From positions 1-48,603 of the IMG/VR virus record IMGVR_UViG_3300030419_008186: 48,603 nucleotides of DNA; one strand, given 5' to 3'. This DNA comes from a virus. Positions within the stretch are counted from its first letter, which is position 1; the number at the start of each line of letters is the position of its first letter. This document shows, piece after piece, positions 37,054 through 45,054 of this stretch. The notes below the pieces were generated by a model. It was not told where the DNA came from. It made no database searches and worked only from the letters and a program-made list of their open reading frames with translations. A program made the position numbers and the translations under genes.

Positions 37054-37950
37054 AATGCTAGGATTACTTTCTCTTTCAGATTTTACAGTGTTTTTTTCAC
37101 TTTGTGAAATTTTATTTTTAAAATTTAAAATATTTTTTAATATTCTTTCGGAACGATCGTCTATATTAACAGATGAATCTCTTCTATCTGAGATCTCAAT
37201 ATCAGTACCTGTATCAGCTAAAACGACCCCTTCAACATCAGCAGCTGGGTTAGCTGTAAAGCCAATTCCCAATGGATAAACGTCACCAACAACAAGTCTT
37301 CTAACAAGAGTGCCATCTTTCATTGTTCCATTTCCCTCTGACGCTTTCAAATATTGAGATAATTCCTCAATTTGTTTTTGATCAGTAACGATCTCGGCTT
37401 CAGACAAATTCTCACTACCCACAGCTATTTGATAATCATTAAAACCAATTTCCCAGCTAGCAGAAACTTGGTTATGTAGTGGACTTTCAGGATCTGCAGA
37501 TTCGTTTAACAATTGAGCGAATTTTTTATCAACCATTCTGTAAACTACTGCGCCAAGAGCAATATTAAACGGATCTTCATAATCCGCTAAATCTTGGTCA
37601 GTTAAAATTTCATTATCGCCATAACCCGAAAAACCAGCAGAAACAATGTGTCCAACAATTCTTTGCTTTTTATGTTCGATGTTAGTCGGCTTGTGTACAA
37701 AATAATCTTTTACCGCAAGGGCCGTGTCCGTAGAGATGCCGTCATGGTTTTTGTTAAATTTGTTAACCACTGCAGCATTAAATGCAACCCCTATTAAATC
37801 TATGTTTTTGTCGAGGTTAATTGAATCGGGCATTAAAGTCTTCAAATCATCCATTGAAGCTTTGGAAATTTTAATGTTTTCTTGATCAATATCAGCAGAT
37901 GCAATAATTGGCTGCAAGAAAGACGTTGTGTATTTGTATTTAGAACCCAT
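36316..37950 (-). CDS. Prohead protease fused to scaffold
   Basis: A 544-residue bifunctional head-assembly protein. Residues about 1-250 are a serine prohead protease: His93 (NIEHKKQRIVGHIVSAGFS) and Ser163 or Ser165 (NQVSASWEIGF) are the candidate catalytic pair, and PLGIGFTANPAADVEG is the typical late segment. Residues 300-544 are a Glu/Lys/Gln-rich coiled coil (ELTASVEEMKQKLEAAEDKI) typical of scaffold, with a basic C-terminal end (RTKFQSAFSKENINITY) suited to binding the shell. It follows the portal and precedes decoration and capsid. The composition becomes GC-richer almost exactly at an internal ATG (residue 300), which suggests a second, shorter product. Confidence 0.88.
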   Translation of the reverse strand: MGSKYKYTTSFLQPIIASADIDQENIKISKASMDDLKTLMPDSINLDKNIDLIGVAFNAAVVNKFNKNHDGISTDTALAVKDYFVHKPTNIEHKKQRIVGHIVSAGFSGYGDNEILTDQDLADYEDPFNIALGAVVYRMVDKKFAQLLNESADPESPLHNQVSASWEIGFNDYQIAVGSENLSEAEIVTDQKQIEELSQYLKASEGNGTMKDGTLVRRLVVGDVYPLGIGFTANPAADVEGVVLADTGTDIEISDRRDSSVNIDDRSERILKNILNFKNKISQSEKNTVKSERESNPSIMNTNQLVQEIKSVLDEKLSSEKMSKDTFAEESVASISNLVNQAIREKNEEYKQQLSSAQEEKAQIEAQHQELTASVEEMKQKLEAAEDKIRQFEDDQQRQEALARFNARMEAVEQDYELSEADLKIVASEVKELDAADEAFASYREKLAVVFAHKNKEHIQAEKEKFDNAVAEAVEKRVTDMKETKASVEPEVVEEKVNLEEVLEEAEQVTPEISNTNEASSGETETLRTKFQSAFSKENINITY

Positions 37951-37987
37951 TTTATTTTATTGATAAAGCCTGGAACTACAAAAAGTG

Positions 37988-37993
37988 TTACAC
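37988..37993 (-). promoter_or_regulatory. GTGTAA motif upstream of the protease-scaffold gene
   Basis: On the minus strand the gap reads AAATGTGTAACACTTTTTG; the motif ends 37 nt before the ATG at 37950. It could drive the protease, decoration and capsid genes up to the terminator at 34344-34370. No Shine-Dalgarno is visible; the ATG follows CAATAAAATAAA. Confidence 0.5.
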
Positions 37994-38001
37994 ATTTATT
38001 A

Positions 38002-40005
38002 TCAATTTGAGAAATTTTGTGAATGATAAACTATTGCTGCTGTGTAGTCAGTAAGCTTATGCGCTTCTGCAGTTTCCTCAATTTCCCTTGGGCGATCTAG
38101 CTTTAAAATATTCTTGTTGTCTTTTATACAAGCTTCTACTGAAGACTTCCAATCTTCAATTTTCTTAGCAATTACAACTTTTTTACACAAGTCACTGATC
38201 ATATTATTTTGATCTTTATTTAATCTTTTTATCTTAAAATGCTTCCTTGCAGCTTTGCGGCAAAAATTTTCTAAGTTTTCAGAAGCTTTTATAACTTCAG
38301 TAATATTTTCTGTTGATACATTTGCACGAGCGACTTCCTGTGGAATACCTTTTGTGCCATTGGGCCTTCCAGGTGTTCCAGGAACTTTTTGAGTTTCAGT
38401 GTTCTGCTTTTCTTCTTCCTCCTCTTCAAATTCTACCATTGGGACGCCACCTACAATTGGATTGTAATATCCCTTTTTGCGCTCTTCGACAAATTTATCT
38501 TGAGACTTGCCAATTTGCTCAGCTTCAGGAAATACTCCTTTGTTTATTACATCCATTCCTTGTTCTGGAGTTATCAATCCTAATTCCATAAGCCTTGTAG
38601 CAACTCTCTGTGTTTGAGTTGAGTCTTTAGTATCCACTTCCTTGAACCTAGCAGTTGGATAATTTCTAAAGCCCATATTCTTACACAGTTGCTTTATTTC
38701 TGGTTGTAAAAAGTCATTTAAAAAAGCTTGCCTTGATTCTTTTAGTCTTTCCAAAAATATTTCTGCTTTAACTGCGGTGTTGCTATATTTCTCGCTGCCA
38801 ACAATAATGTTTTGTAGCCCCTCTTTAATATCTTCGTTGACTATGCGATACTTTTCATAACCTAGAATCTTATTCATATCAGGAATAAGAAACTCGGCTT
38901 TTGTGGTATAATCTGAAACCAAAACTCTGCCAACGCTTTCGTTTCTAAATAATTCCTGCATAGCTGCAAGGTTATTATGATTTATCCCGCCTTTGGTAGG
39001 CTCATTGCCCATTGTGATGAGCAAAATAACATTTTCAATCGTCCTAACAATGGCTTGATCAATTTTTTTGAACTCAAGCTTCATGTTAATATCCTCTAAA
39101 ACAGAAAATCCGAACGGAACAGCAAAAGGTTCATAATCCTGCTTTTTATAAAAAGAATACCGAAGCCTCTCAGGTTCTAATTCAATTTTAGCCCCATCAG
39201 GTTGATACCCATTCATTTTGAAGTTGTCCTTCATTGACTGAGGCAAACCTTCATAAACTTCTTTATCATAGTCGTTTTTTGGATTTTTTAATCTCTCGAT
39301 TTCATATTCGCTTAAAACTTTTGCATACACTCCAGTAGTTTCAAACCCAGTTGTTCTGCGGGCAACCACATCAAATGGATTTAAAAGAATATATTTAATT
39401 GGAATTTTATTTACAGAAACAGATCCATAAGTTTTTGTCATTTTTATGAAATCATCAGTATTAAATTTAGCATCTATTTTATAAAAAAAGATATTTCCAG
39501 ACCTATAATACTCTCGAAAATATTGATCCCTTACTTTCCATAGTTTAATTCTTTTGAACCATGCCTCTATAAAGTCTCTAGACTTTCTACTGCCGCCGTC
39601 AAGAAAAATTTCTGAATTAGCAAACTCAGCCATGATGTCTATCGCATTTCTAAAAATAGCAACATTAGCATACGCTTTTTGACAAAGCTCTATAGTATCT
39701 CTCACATTTATACCGTTAACAGCGTAATCAAAAGGCAGCAAGCCGTCTCTGATATTTGTATATTTGTCTCTTTGCGTGACCTTATGGATTCTATTCGACC
39801 TTGTTCGCGTGCCCCTGTATGCCGATGCCGCGCCCCTTGAAGAAGCTTGCGCAACTGAATTAAAATAAGCTTCGCCTTCTAGACTTGGGGTATAAGTGCT
39901 GTTTTGAAACAACGGATTAGTTGCTAAAGCCTCGTCAATTGATTGGTTTTTGGAAAACTTATTCCAATATTCCGACTTCTTATTATATTTTCTTTTTTCG
40001 GCCAT
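38002..40005 (-). CDS. Portal protein
   Basis: A 667-residue portal, the dodecameric DNA gate of the head. It follows the large terminase and precedes the prohead protease. Typical portal features are NAIDIMAEFANSEIFLDG with a following wing, DQYFREYYRSGNIFFYK, IPIKYILLNPFDVV, the long channel helix near EFKKIDQAIVRTIENVILL, and a crown/C-terminal region (LFRNESVGRVLVSDYTTKAE; EKYSNTAVKAEIFLERLKES). An acidic run (EFEEEEEE) and a Lys-rich helical tail end it. The ATG at 40005 has no clear Shine-Dalgarno and is preceded by GTGTAATTAAAACAA. Confidence 0.9.
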   Translation of the reverse strand: MAEKRKYNKKSEYWNKFSKNQSIDEALATNPLFQNSTYTPSLEGEAYFNSVAQASSRGAASAYRGTRTRSNRIHKVTQRDKYTNIRDGLLPFDYAVNGINVRDTIELCQKAYANVAIFRNAIDIMAEFANSEIFLDGGSRKSRDFIEAWFKRIKLWKVRDQYFREYYRSGNIFFYKIDAKFNTDDFIKMTKTYGSVSVNKIPIKYILLNPFDVVARRTTGFETTGVYAKVLSEYEIERLKNPKNDYDKEVYEGLPQSMKDNFKMNGYQPDGAKIELEPERLRYSFYKKQDYEPFAVPFGFSVLEDINMKLEFKKIDQAIVRTIENVILLITMGNEPTKGGINHNNLAAMQELFRNESVGRVLVSDYTTKAEFLIPDMNKILGYEKYRIVNEDIKEGLQNIIVGSEKYSNTAVKAEIFLERLKESRQAFLNDFLQPEIKQLCKNMGFRNYPTARFKEVDTKDSTQTQRVATRLMELGLITPEQGMDVINKGVFPEAEQIGKSQDKFVEERKKGYYNPIVGGVPMVEFEEEEEEKQNTETQKVPGTPGRPNGTKGIPQEVARANVSTENITEVIKASENLENFCRKAARKHFKIKRLNKDQNNMISDLCKKVVIAKKIEDWKSSVEACIKDNKNILKLDRPREIEETAEAHKLTDYTAAIVYHSQNFSN

Positions 40006-40014
40006 TTGTTTTAA

Positions 40015-40020
40015 TTACAC
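40015..40020 (-). promoter_or_regulatory. GTGTAA motif upstream of the portal gene
   Basis: The motif ends 9 nt before the portal ATG at 40005. If it were a -10-type element the transcript would be nearly leaderless; if it lies in the transcript it would be part of the ribosome-binding region. It is directly preceded by the AAAGTTA repeat cluster. Confidence 0.5.
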
Positions 40021-40021
40021 G

Positions 40022-40059
40022 AAAGTTATGAAAGTTACTTTTAAAAGTTTAAAAAGTTA
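40022..40059. repeat. AAAGTTA repeat cluster between terminase and portal
   Basis: AAAGTTA occurs at 40022, 40031 and 40053, with a variant AAAGTTT at 40044, so start-to-start spacing is 9, 13 and 9 nt. It fills most of the 56-nt gap between the large terminase stop and the portal. A related palindrome (AAAGTTAACTTT) lies in the tail-tube leader at 30768. It could be an operator or just AT-rich sequence. Confidence 0.5.
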
Positions 40060-40061
40060 CT

Positions 40062-41936
40062 TTAATTTATAAACATTGGAGTAAAAGTAGATACAACTTC
40101 CTTTGGCTTAAAGTTCATTATATCAAAATGTGTTTTTACCATCCAATTTCCTAATACTAAGGCAGAATAGCTATCTTTTCTAGCTTTGTCGCGACCAGAT
40201 TGACGTTTTAGATTAGATGGCAAGTCAAAAGTTTGAGTTCCTTGGCTTGTGGTTGTTATCTGAATAAGTGCGCATTCCACTTTTGTTAGCTCTATCATAT
40301 CTGACTGATGCTCAATAAAGTCTATCATTTTTGCCTCTTTGCTCATTTTCTCGTTAGACTCTCCAGTCCTAAGGTATTTAAGATTTTCAATTGGTATGCT
40401 TTTTCTTTTTTGAACTTGATAAGAATCGTCAATAGCCCTGGATCCAAAAAATATTCTTTTATGATCAAAGTTAGACTGTAGCAGCTCATTAGCCTGACGA
40501 ATCCAATTACTTGTTGGCTTTCTTAAATAACAAATTTTATTTTGACTTTTATTATATTCGTTTCTAGCTTTTTGTAAATCGGCATTGTAATTTTCAGGCT
40601 TTTCAAAATCACAATCTATTATGCCTAAGTTCAATTTGTCTTTCTTGAAAATTTCACTTTCATTACAAGCGCTAATAAATTGCACGCCACCAGCATAGTC
40701 TCCAATTATCATAACTACATTAAAGTTTAACAATATGTATGCCATGTATCTTATATGATCTTTCATTGGAGCCCCCGACAAGGCGTAGCTATGCACAACA
40801 GTTCCAAATTGCTTTTCTTTATTCAACTTGAAAACTTGTATTGCAAAATCATCTGAACTTTCACTTTCAGCCCAGCTAGGGTCAAAGGCTACTAAGTATT
40901 CTGCCCCAGCTTCTCCAGCGACTTCGACAGAAGGACTTTCGCCATCAGGTATTACGCATTCAGCCATTTTAGAAATTTTAAAATATCCACTACTATCATC
41001 AGTAAACCTAGCCCCAAACTCTCGCTCAAACTGGCTCTGACTCATTGTAGATTTTGCCTGGTTAATTAAATTTTGGTCATATAATTGTTTTGGAGCGCAG
41101 TCATAAGAGAATTGCATAATCGTTCTGTGAGCAGTGTCGGTAGAACTTTGATTAAATATTAAGTCTTCGAACTGGCTATACAGTTTAAACATATATTCGA
41201 ATTTATATGATGCAGAAGATAACGCAATTAACTTATTATTTGGCCAAACATATCTTTCCTCTTCGGTCATCTTTCCTTGATTAATCAAATCTGTTTCAAG
41301 GTTATATAAATCTTCTCGTTGAGTTGGGTTTTCTACTACAGATAAAAACGGAACAATAACTTCGTTATAAATTCTTTCTGGCATTAACAAGAACTCGTCA
41401 ATAATAATTCTATGAAAGCGAAATCCACGTAATTTTTCACCATCACCCAATGGCAAAGCCCTGATCCTAGACCTCCCTATTTCCATGAGCCATTCATCAT
41501 TGCTTTTACTTTTTTTTGTTATGCATTGTGCAAACAGAGCAGCTTCAGGCTTTGCTGCAATATCTTCAATTTTTTTAAATATCATTTTTGCCTGCCTAAA
41601 TGATTTGGATAAAATACCAATTTCAACTCCTTGATTTAAAACCGCATCTAACGCAGCAAAAATTGCAGTAGTAAAAGATTTAGACATTCCGCGAGACCAA
41701 ACGCCCATAAAGTAATCTGTCTCAAACATAGCCTTAACAGACATATGTTGAAATGGAAACAGCTTTATACCCATCAACAGATCAGCGGCGAAAGTTGTAT
41801 TTTCTCTTAAAAAATTATAAAGATATAACTTAGCCTCACGCTCCTCGATAAACCCTAAATCTTTATCAAGTAGTCGCTCGTTGATGTTTCGGTATTTGCT
41901 TTTTCTGTGTTTTTGATTTCCTTCTTGCCAAGCCAT
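40062..41936 (-). CDS. terL: Terminase large subunit
   Basis: A 624-residue DNA-packaging motor and nuclease. The ATPase domain has an adenine-binding Gln63 (FPFQH), a Walker A-type loop at 81-88 (SRGMSKSF), Walker B Asp180-Glu181 (IIIDEF) and a coupling motif near 237-243 (IALSSAS). The nuclease domain has Asp352 (VAFDPSW), Asp413 (IIGDYAGG) and Asp588 (RKDSYSALVLG). The ATG at 41936 overlaps the upstream nuclease gene by 71 nt. I keep it because the frame and composition continue to that point, but a later start is not excluded. It acts with the portal, and with a small subunit probably encoded at 42842. Confidence 0.95.
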   Translation of the reverse strand: MAWQEGNQKHRKSKYRNINERLLDKDLGFIEEREAKLYLYNFLRENTTFAADLLMGIKLFPFQHMSVKAMFETDYFMGVWSRGMSKSFTTAIFAALDAVLNQGVEIGILSKSFRQAKMIFKKIEDIAAKPEAALFAQCITKKSKSNDEWLMEIGRSRIRALPLGDGEKLRGFRFHRIIIDEFLLMPERIYNEVIVPFLSVVENPTQREDLYNLETDLINQGKMTEEERYVWPNNKLIALSSASYKFEYMFKLYSQFEDLIFNQSSTDTAHRTIMQFSYDCAPKQLYDQNLINQAKSTMSQSQFEREFGARFTDDSSGYFKISKMAECVIPDGESPSVEVAGEAGAEYLVAFDPSWAESESSDDFAIQVFKLNKEKQFGTVVHSYALSGAPMKDHIRYMAYILLNFNVVMIIGDYAGGVQFISACNESEIFKKDKLNLGIIDCDFEKPENYNADLQKARNEYNKSQNKICYLRKPTSNWIRQANELLQSNFDHKRIFFGSRAIDDSYQVQKRKSIPIENLKYLRTGESNEKMSKEAKMIDFIEHQSDMIELTKVECALIQITTTSQGTQTFDLPSNLKRQSGRDKARKDSYSALVLGNWMVKTHFDIMNFKPKEVVSTFTPMFIN

Positions 41937-42852
41937 AATTTCTTGCGTCTATATAATATTGTAAATCGCAATACCAAATTTTTCTGCCAAAATATAAAAT
42001 TCTTTGAATCAAATCCATTGACGTTGTTCTATTTCCAGAAAAAATAAATTGACACGTTTCTGGAAATTCATGACATAAAGCCTTCATATTATGAAAAATG
42101 AATTTCAAGTTTGCTTGATGAGGAGAAAAATGGTTTGCTTTTTTTATTTTTTTAATGTCACTATCAACAACAACAAAAACATAACTGTCCATCGCTTTTG
42201 CTCGAGAAATTTCTCTTCTGAACCTATTAAAGTTTTGAGACATCGTTCCTTTAAAATCATTCTCGCTTTTTCTTTCGACAAAAGTATAATCATATTTATG
42301 TCCGCTCGCAGTGTAATCCGCAAAGTCCAACGCAAATTTTTTTGTATTTTTAAATGGAAGTGGATGGTTTTCTCGAGTGTCAATAACTATTTCTAAATCA
42401 CTAAAATCCTCTATACTAAAAAACTCTTCGGGCAGTTTTCTATACAACATCGGGCTTACTCCAGCCTCTTTACATGCATGTGAATAACTTGTAAAAAACT
42501 TTTTGTAAATGTCGACCGTGGGAAGCTCGCTCAATAACAACTCTAAATGAGTTGGCCCAAACTTTAGATCTTTGTCTGAAATTCTTTTTTTTAGTTTTTG
42601 TAAACAATATTTTTTGGCGTTTTCTGGAGTGGTTCTATGACACCATTTTAGCAACTGACTATATGTGGAGAAATCTTTATCAAAATAATCCGCTTTATTT
42701 TTAAATGGAAGTAAATCCCCAGTTAATAAATTCTTTCTGGGAAAATGCTTAGTATAATAATCTGCCAAGTTCATATCATGCATTTTGACATGCCTATGAA
42801 GCGATGCTTCTCCGCCAAACTCCTTATCACATTCTTTGCAGTTAAATGACAT
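41866..42852 (-). CDS. C2H2 zinc-finger/ERCC4-type nuclease
   Basis: A 328-residue protein. The N-terminus is a classic C2H2 finger: Cys5, Cys8, Phe12, Leu18, His21 and His25 at canonical spacing. A helical linker follows. Residues 155-200 carry an ERCC4/XPF nuclease core: IVIDTREN (Asp158, Arg160, Glu161), ADY at 178-180, and VERKS (Glu193, Arg194, Lys195). The C-terminus is a basic tail (ARRKSKTQKKQIPK). ERCC4 nucleases cut branched or structured DNA. Lying between the terminase-small-subunit candidate (11-nt overlap) and the large subunit, it may trim branched DNA before packaging or help choose the packaging site. Nuclease family firm; role inferred. Confidence 0.8.
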   Translation of the reverse strand: MSFNCKECDKEFGGEASLHRHVKMHDMNLADYYTKHFPRKNLLTGDLLPFKNKADYFDKDFSTYSQLLKWCHRTTPENAKKYCLQKLKKRISDKDLKFGPTHLELLLSELPTVDIYKKFFTSYSHACKEAGVSPMLYRKLPEEFFSIEDFSDLEIVIDTRENHPLPFKNTKKFALDFADYTASGHKYDYTFVERKSENDFKGTMSQNFNRFRREISRAKAMDSYVFVVVDSDIKKIKKANHFSPHQANLKFIFHNMKALCHEFPETCQFIFSGNRTTSMDLIQRILYFGRKIWYCDLQYYIDARNYGLARRKSKTQKKQIPKHQRATT

Positions 42853-43894
42853 CTTCTTTTCTAACTCCTAAAACCCTAGACTTCCAGTCAGACATCGACT
42901 CGATTTCATCAGCTTCTTTTTTAACAATTTGCTTTTGCATTTCCGCCATTTTAATCATAATATTACGCTCCTCTTCTTCTTGGAATAATTGAACGATATT
43001 TAATATACTTGCAGTTTGTTCATTTTTTGACGCCACTCTTTTTGCTCGATCGCCATTCAGCTTTGTGATGAGCTTGTCCATACGCGATGCGCATTGATTA
43101 TACTCTTCACTTTTGGTTTTTAAAATTTCTGTTAATCTAATTGTAAATTCTTGCTGGTCTTGGGCGTCATCGAACATTGAATTTAGTTTGGCTTTTTGCT
43201 GTTCAATATGTTTTAGGTTAATATAGTCCATGCATACATTAATATATAAATTAATTTCATCTGAAGTTAAATCTGGTTTGTCCCAAACACATCTTACAAA
43301 TTCCGCCTCAAACAATTCCCTGTCTTCTTGAGATCCATAATTATTGATTACTTGTAAAAATCTCGGGCTAGATAAAAATCCCATTAGTGTTTCTGCGCAT
43401 TTTTTATCTTGCATTTGCAACTTGCTTTCATCTAAATCCCTTCCTGCAAAATCATTTATTTTTTTGATAGAGCGAGACAATGCTTTTGGCGGGCTATACT
43501 TTGTTCCCAGAGCACTTTCTTCTGATTTTACAAAATCTGGATGATGATTTTTAATATAATCCGCTACAACCCTTTGCTCTTTAGACAGTTTTTTAATTTC
43601 TTTATTTGGCCACAAAAGTTCTGCGAGTTGAATACTACTCATATTTTGGCCAGCATACGAATCTAAAAATTCTTTTTCTTCTTCTGTTAAAATAATGTCG
43701 TCAACCTTTTGGTGGCTGCTGGTCGCATAATTCAACCCTTCTGCAACCATAAACTTTCTTATAGCCCTGCCAATTTTACTTCTGCCATCTAGGGCTTCAT
43801 CTCCAGACACCATTTGAGTTAATCTAGTTAAGTCAGAAATTGATTTATAGTTATTCCTAATTAACTGTTCTTGTTCTTTAGTTAGTTGAGTCAT
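42842..43894 (-). CDS. Candidate terminase small subunit
   Basis: A 350-residue, mainly helical protein. The N-terminal ~60 residues look helix-turn-helix-like (EQLIRNNYKSISDLTRLTQM, then GRSKIGRAIRKFMVAEGLN). A second such unit lies at about 70-115 (NMSSIQLAELLWPNKEIKKL), and a long coiled coil follows (QKQIVKKEADEIESM near the end). DNA-binding N-terminus, oligomerising helices and position just upstream of the packaging genes fit a terminase small subunit, but I see no family signature and the protein is longer than most. It overlaps the sigma-like gene by 17 nt and the nuclease gene by 11 nt, so it is translated as part of that operon. Confidence 0.45.
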   Translation of the reverse strand: MTQLTKEQEQLIRNNYKSISDLTRLTQMVSGDEALDGRSKIGRAIRKFMVAEGLNYATSSHQKVDDIILTEEEKEFLDSYAGQNMSSIQLAELLWPNKEIKKLSKEQRVVADYIKNHHPDFVKSEESALGTKYSPPKALSRSIKKINDFAGRDLDESKLQMQDKKCAETLMGFLSSPRFLQVINNYGSQEDRELFEAEFVRCVWDKPDLTSDEINLYINVCMDYINLKHIEQQKAKLNSMFDDAQDQQEFTIRLTEILKTKSEEYNQCASRMDKLITKLNGDRAKRVASKNEQTASILNIVQLFQEEEERNIMIKMAEMQKQIVKKEADEIESMSDWKSRVLGVRKEDVI

Positions 43895-44606
43895 TTACGA
43901 TAATAATGTCTTTTTGCCTTATAACTGTTACCGCTTTTTCTTTAAACATTTTCTTTAAATTCTTTATTTGCTTGTATCCTGCTTTTCTATTTTTTTCATT
44001 AGTAGTATAACCAAGCTTTTTTGCGACCTCGTCTTCTGATAAATTTTTTACAAATAAATCTTCATAGACTTCATAATGCTTTTCGGTTAAAATAAACTTC
44101 ATTTCCACATGAAGTTTGGTAATAGAGTTTGACAGGTCAAATTCGCTTGAAGCAATTGAAAATACTTCTTGATGATGATTTTCCAGAGCTAATGGAAGTT
44201 TGATATCATAAGCATGTTTTTTTCCTTTTTCCCATTTGGCGTACAGTTTACATTCACTACATTGAATTCCACTTGGAGTAAATGCACATAAATTTTCATG
44301 AGTAGATTCTTGTTGGCCAGATTGACTAAACGGACAGTTTAAACACGGACGGGCAAAGTTGCTATAATTATTTCTTAAAATATTTTTAAGCTGATTTGAT
44401 ATGATTCTATTAACCCATGGCTCTAGTGGTCTTTTTTGATCCCACTGATCCCATTTTTTAAAAATGTGAAAACGAATAATTTGCTCTACATCTTCAAAAT
44501 CAAACCAAGCAACAGCATTTAAATGCCATTTGTGTTTTCTTTTTTGAAGCTCTTGATCAATGACAGATACTTTGTCTTCGTATTTTATTTTTTTTCGCCT
44601 TGGCAT
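43878..44606 (-). CDS. ECF-like sigma factor with cysteine-rich insert
   Basis: A 242-residue sigma-70-family-like protein. Residues about 35-85 match region 2 (DFEDVEQIIRFHIFKKWDQW, PWVNRIISNQLKNILRN). Residues about 172-225 match region 4 (LTEKHYEVYEDLFVKNLSED, EVAKKLGYTT). Between them five cysteines (Cys88, 91, 107, 116, 119) form a probable zinc site where ordinary sigma factors have a linker. I start at the ATG at 44606 because it overlaps the upstream stop (TAATG); the GTG at 44639 would overlap that gene by more than 30 nt. It probably redirects host RNA polymerase to phage promoters; the recurrent GTGTAA motif is the obvious candidate target. Confidence 0.78.
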   Translation of the reverse strand: MPRRKKIKYEDKVSVIDQELQKRKHKWHLNAVAWFDFEDVEQIIRFHIFKKWDQWDQKRPLEPWVNRIISNQLKNILRNNYSNFARPCLNCPFSQSGQQESTHENLCAFTPSGIQCSECKLYAKWEKGKKHAYDIKLPLALENHHQEVFSIASSEFDLSNSITKLHVEMKFILTEKHYEVYEDLFVKNLSEDEVAKKLGYTTNEKNRKAGYKQIKNLKKMFKEKAVTVIRQKDIIIVNDSTN

Positions 44607-44998
44607 TAATCCACTGATCGAGTTTTTGAACTGGCACACTCACGAATAGATTCAGCTTCCAACTCTTCACGAGATTTTGGCGTTCCTCTACTAGCGTTCG
44701 ATGATCTCTCAAATCTTTCGTCTCCTTCTTTTTTTGTATTTATAAGATCGCCGATTGTCTGCTTTTTTTGAACTGAATCAACGGTATATTCTAATTTGTG
44801 TATATTTGGAATAGATGCGGCTTCAGGCTCCTCCTGCTGCACAGCAGCACGTGTAGACTGCGAATTATTAATCGCAGCATTTGATTTCTTGTTCCCCGCC
44901 TCTTCTAGAAGAGATTGGCCACAGCCAGCGCAAAACTTAGCTCGTCTTGTGGTAAAAACGTTTTTATAACCACATTCTGTACAGTATATAAATGGCAT
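44606..44998 (-). CDS. Zinc-ribbon protein coupled to the sigma factor
   Basis: A 130-residue protein with an N-terminal zinc ribbon (Cys6, Cys9, Cys23, Cys26: CTEC then CAGC) and a long polar, probably disordered C-terminal half (NNSQSTRAAVQQEEPEAASI; ERSSNASRGTPKSREELEAE). Its stop and the sigma ATG share TAATG, so the two proteins are made together and may act together, for example as a polymerase-binding accessory. A role in packaging or structure is also possible. The start at 44998 has an A/T-rich leader without a clear Shine-Dalgarno. Confidence 0.7.
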   Translation of the reverse strand: MPFIYCTECGYKNVFTTRRAKFCAGCGQSLLEEAGNKKSNAAINNSQSTRAAVQQEEPEAASIPNIHKLEYTVDSVQKKQTIGDLINTKKEGDERFERSSNASRGTPKSREELEAESIRECASSKTRSVD

Positions 44999-45040
44999 AT
45001 TTTATATTAATATGTTTAAATAAATTTTTCCATTTATAGG

Positions 45041-45046
45041 TTACAC
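45041..45046 (-). promoter_or_regulatory. GTGTAA motif upstream of the zinc-ribbon/sigma operon
   Basis: The motif, in GATTGTGTAACCTATAAATG on the minus strand, ends 42 nt before the ATG at 44998. If the coupled sigma factor reads this element, its own operon would be positively autoregulated. Confidence 0.5.
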
Positions 45047-45054
45047 AATCTTTT

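Noticed and set aside
44607-44639. Sigma-like gene starting at the GTG at 44639
   Set aside because: It overlaps the zinc-ribbon gene by more than 30 nt, while the ATG at 44606 gives a clean TAATG junction.
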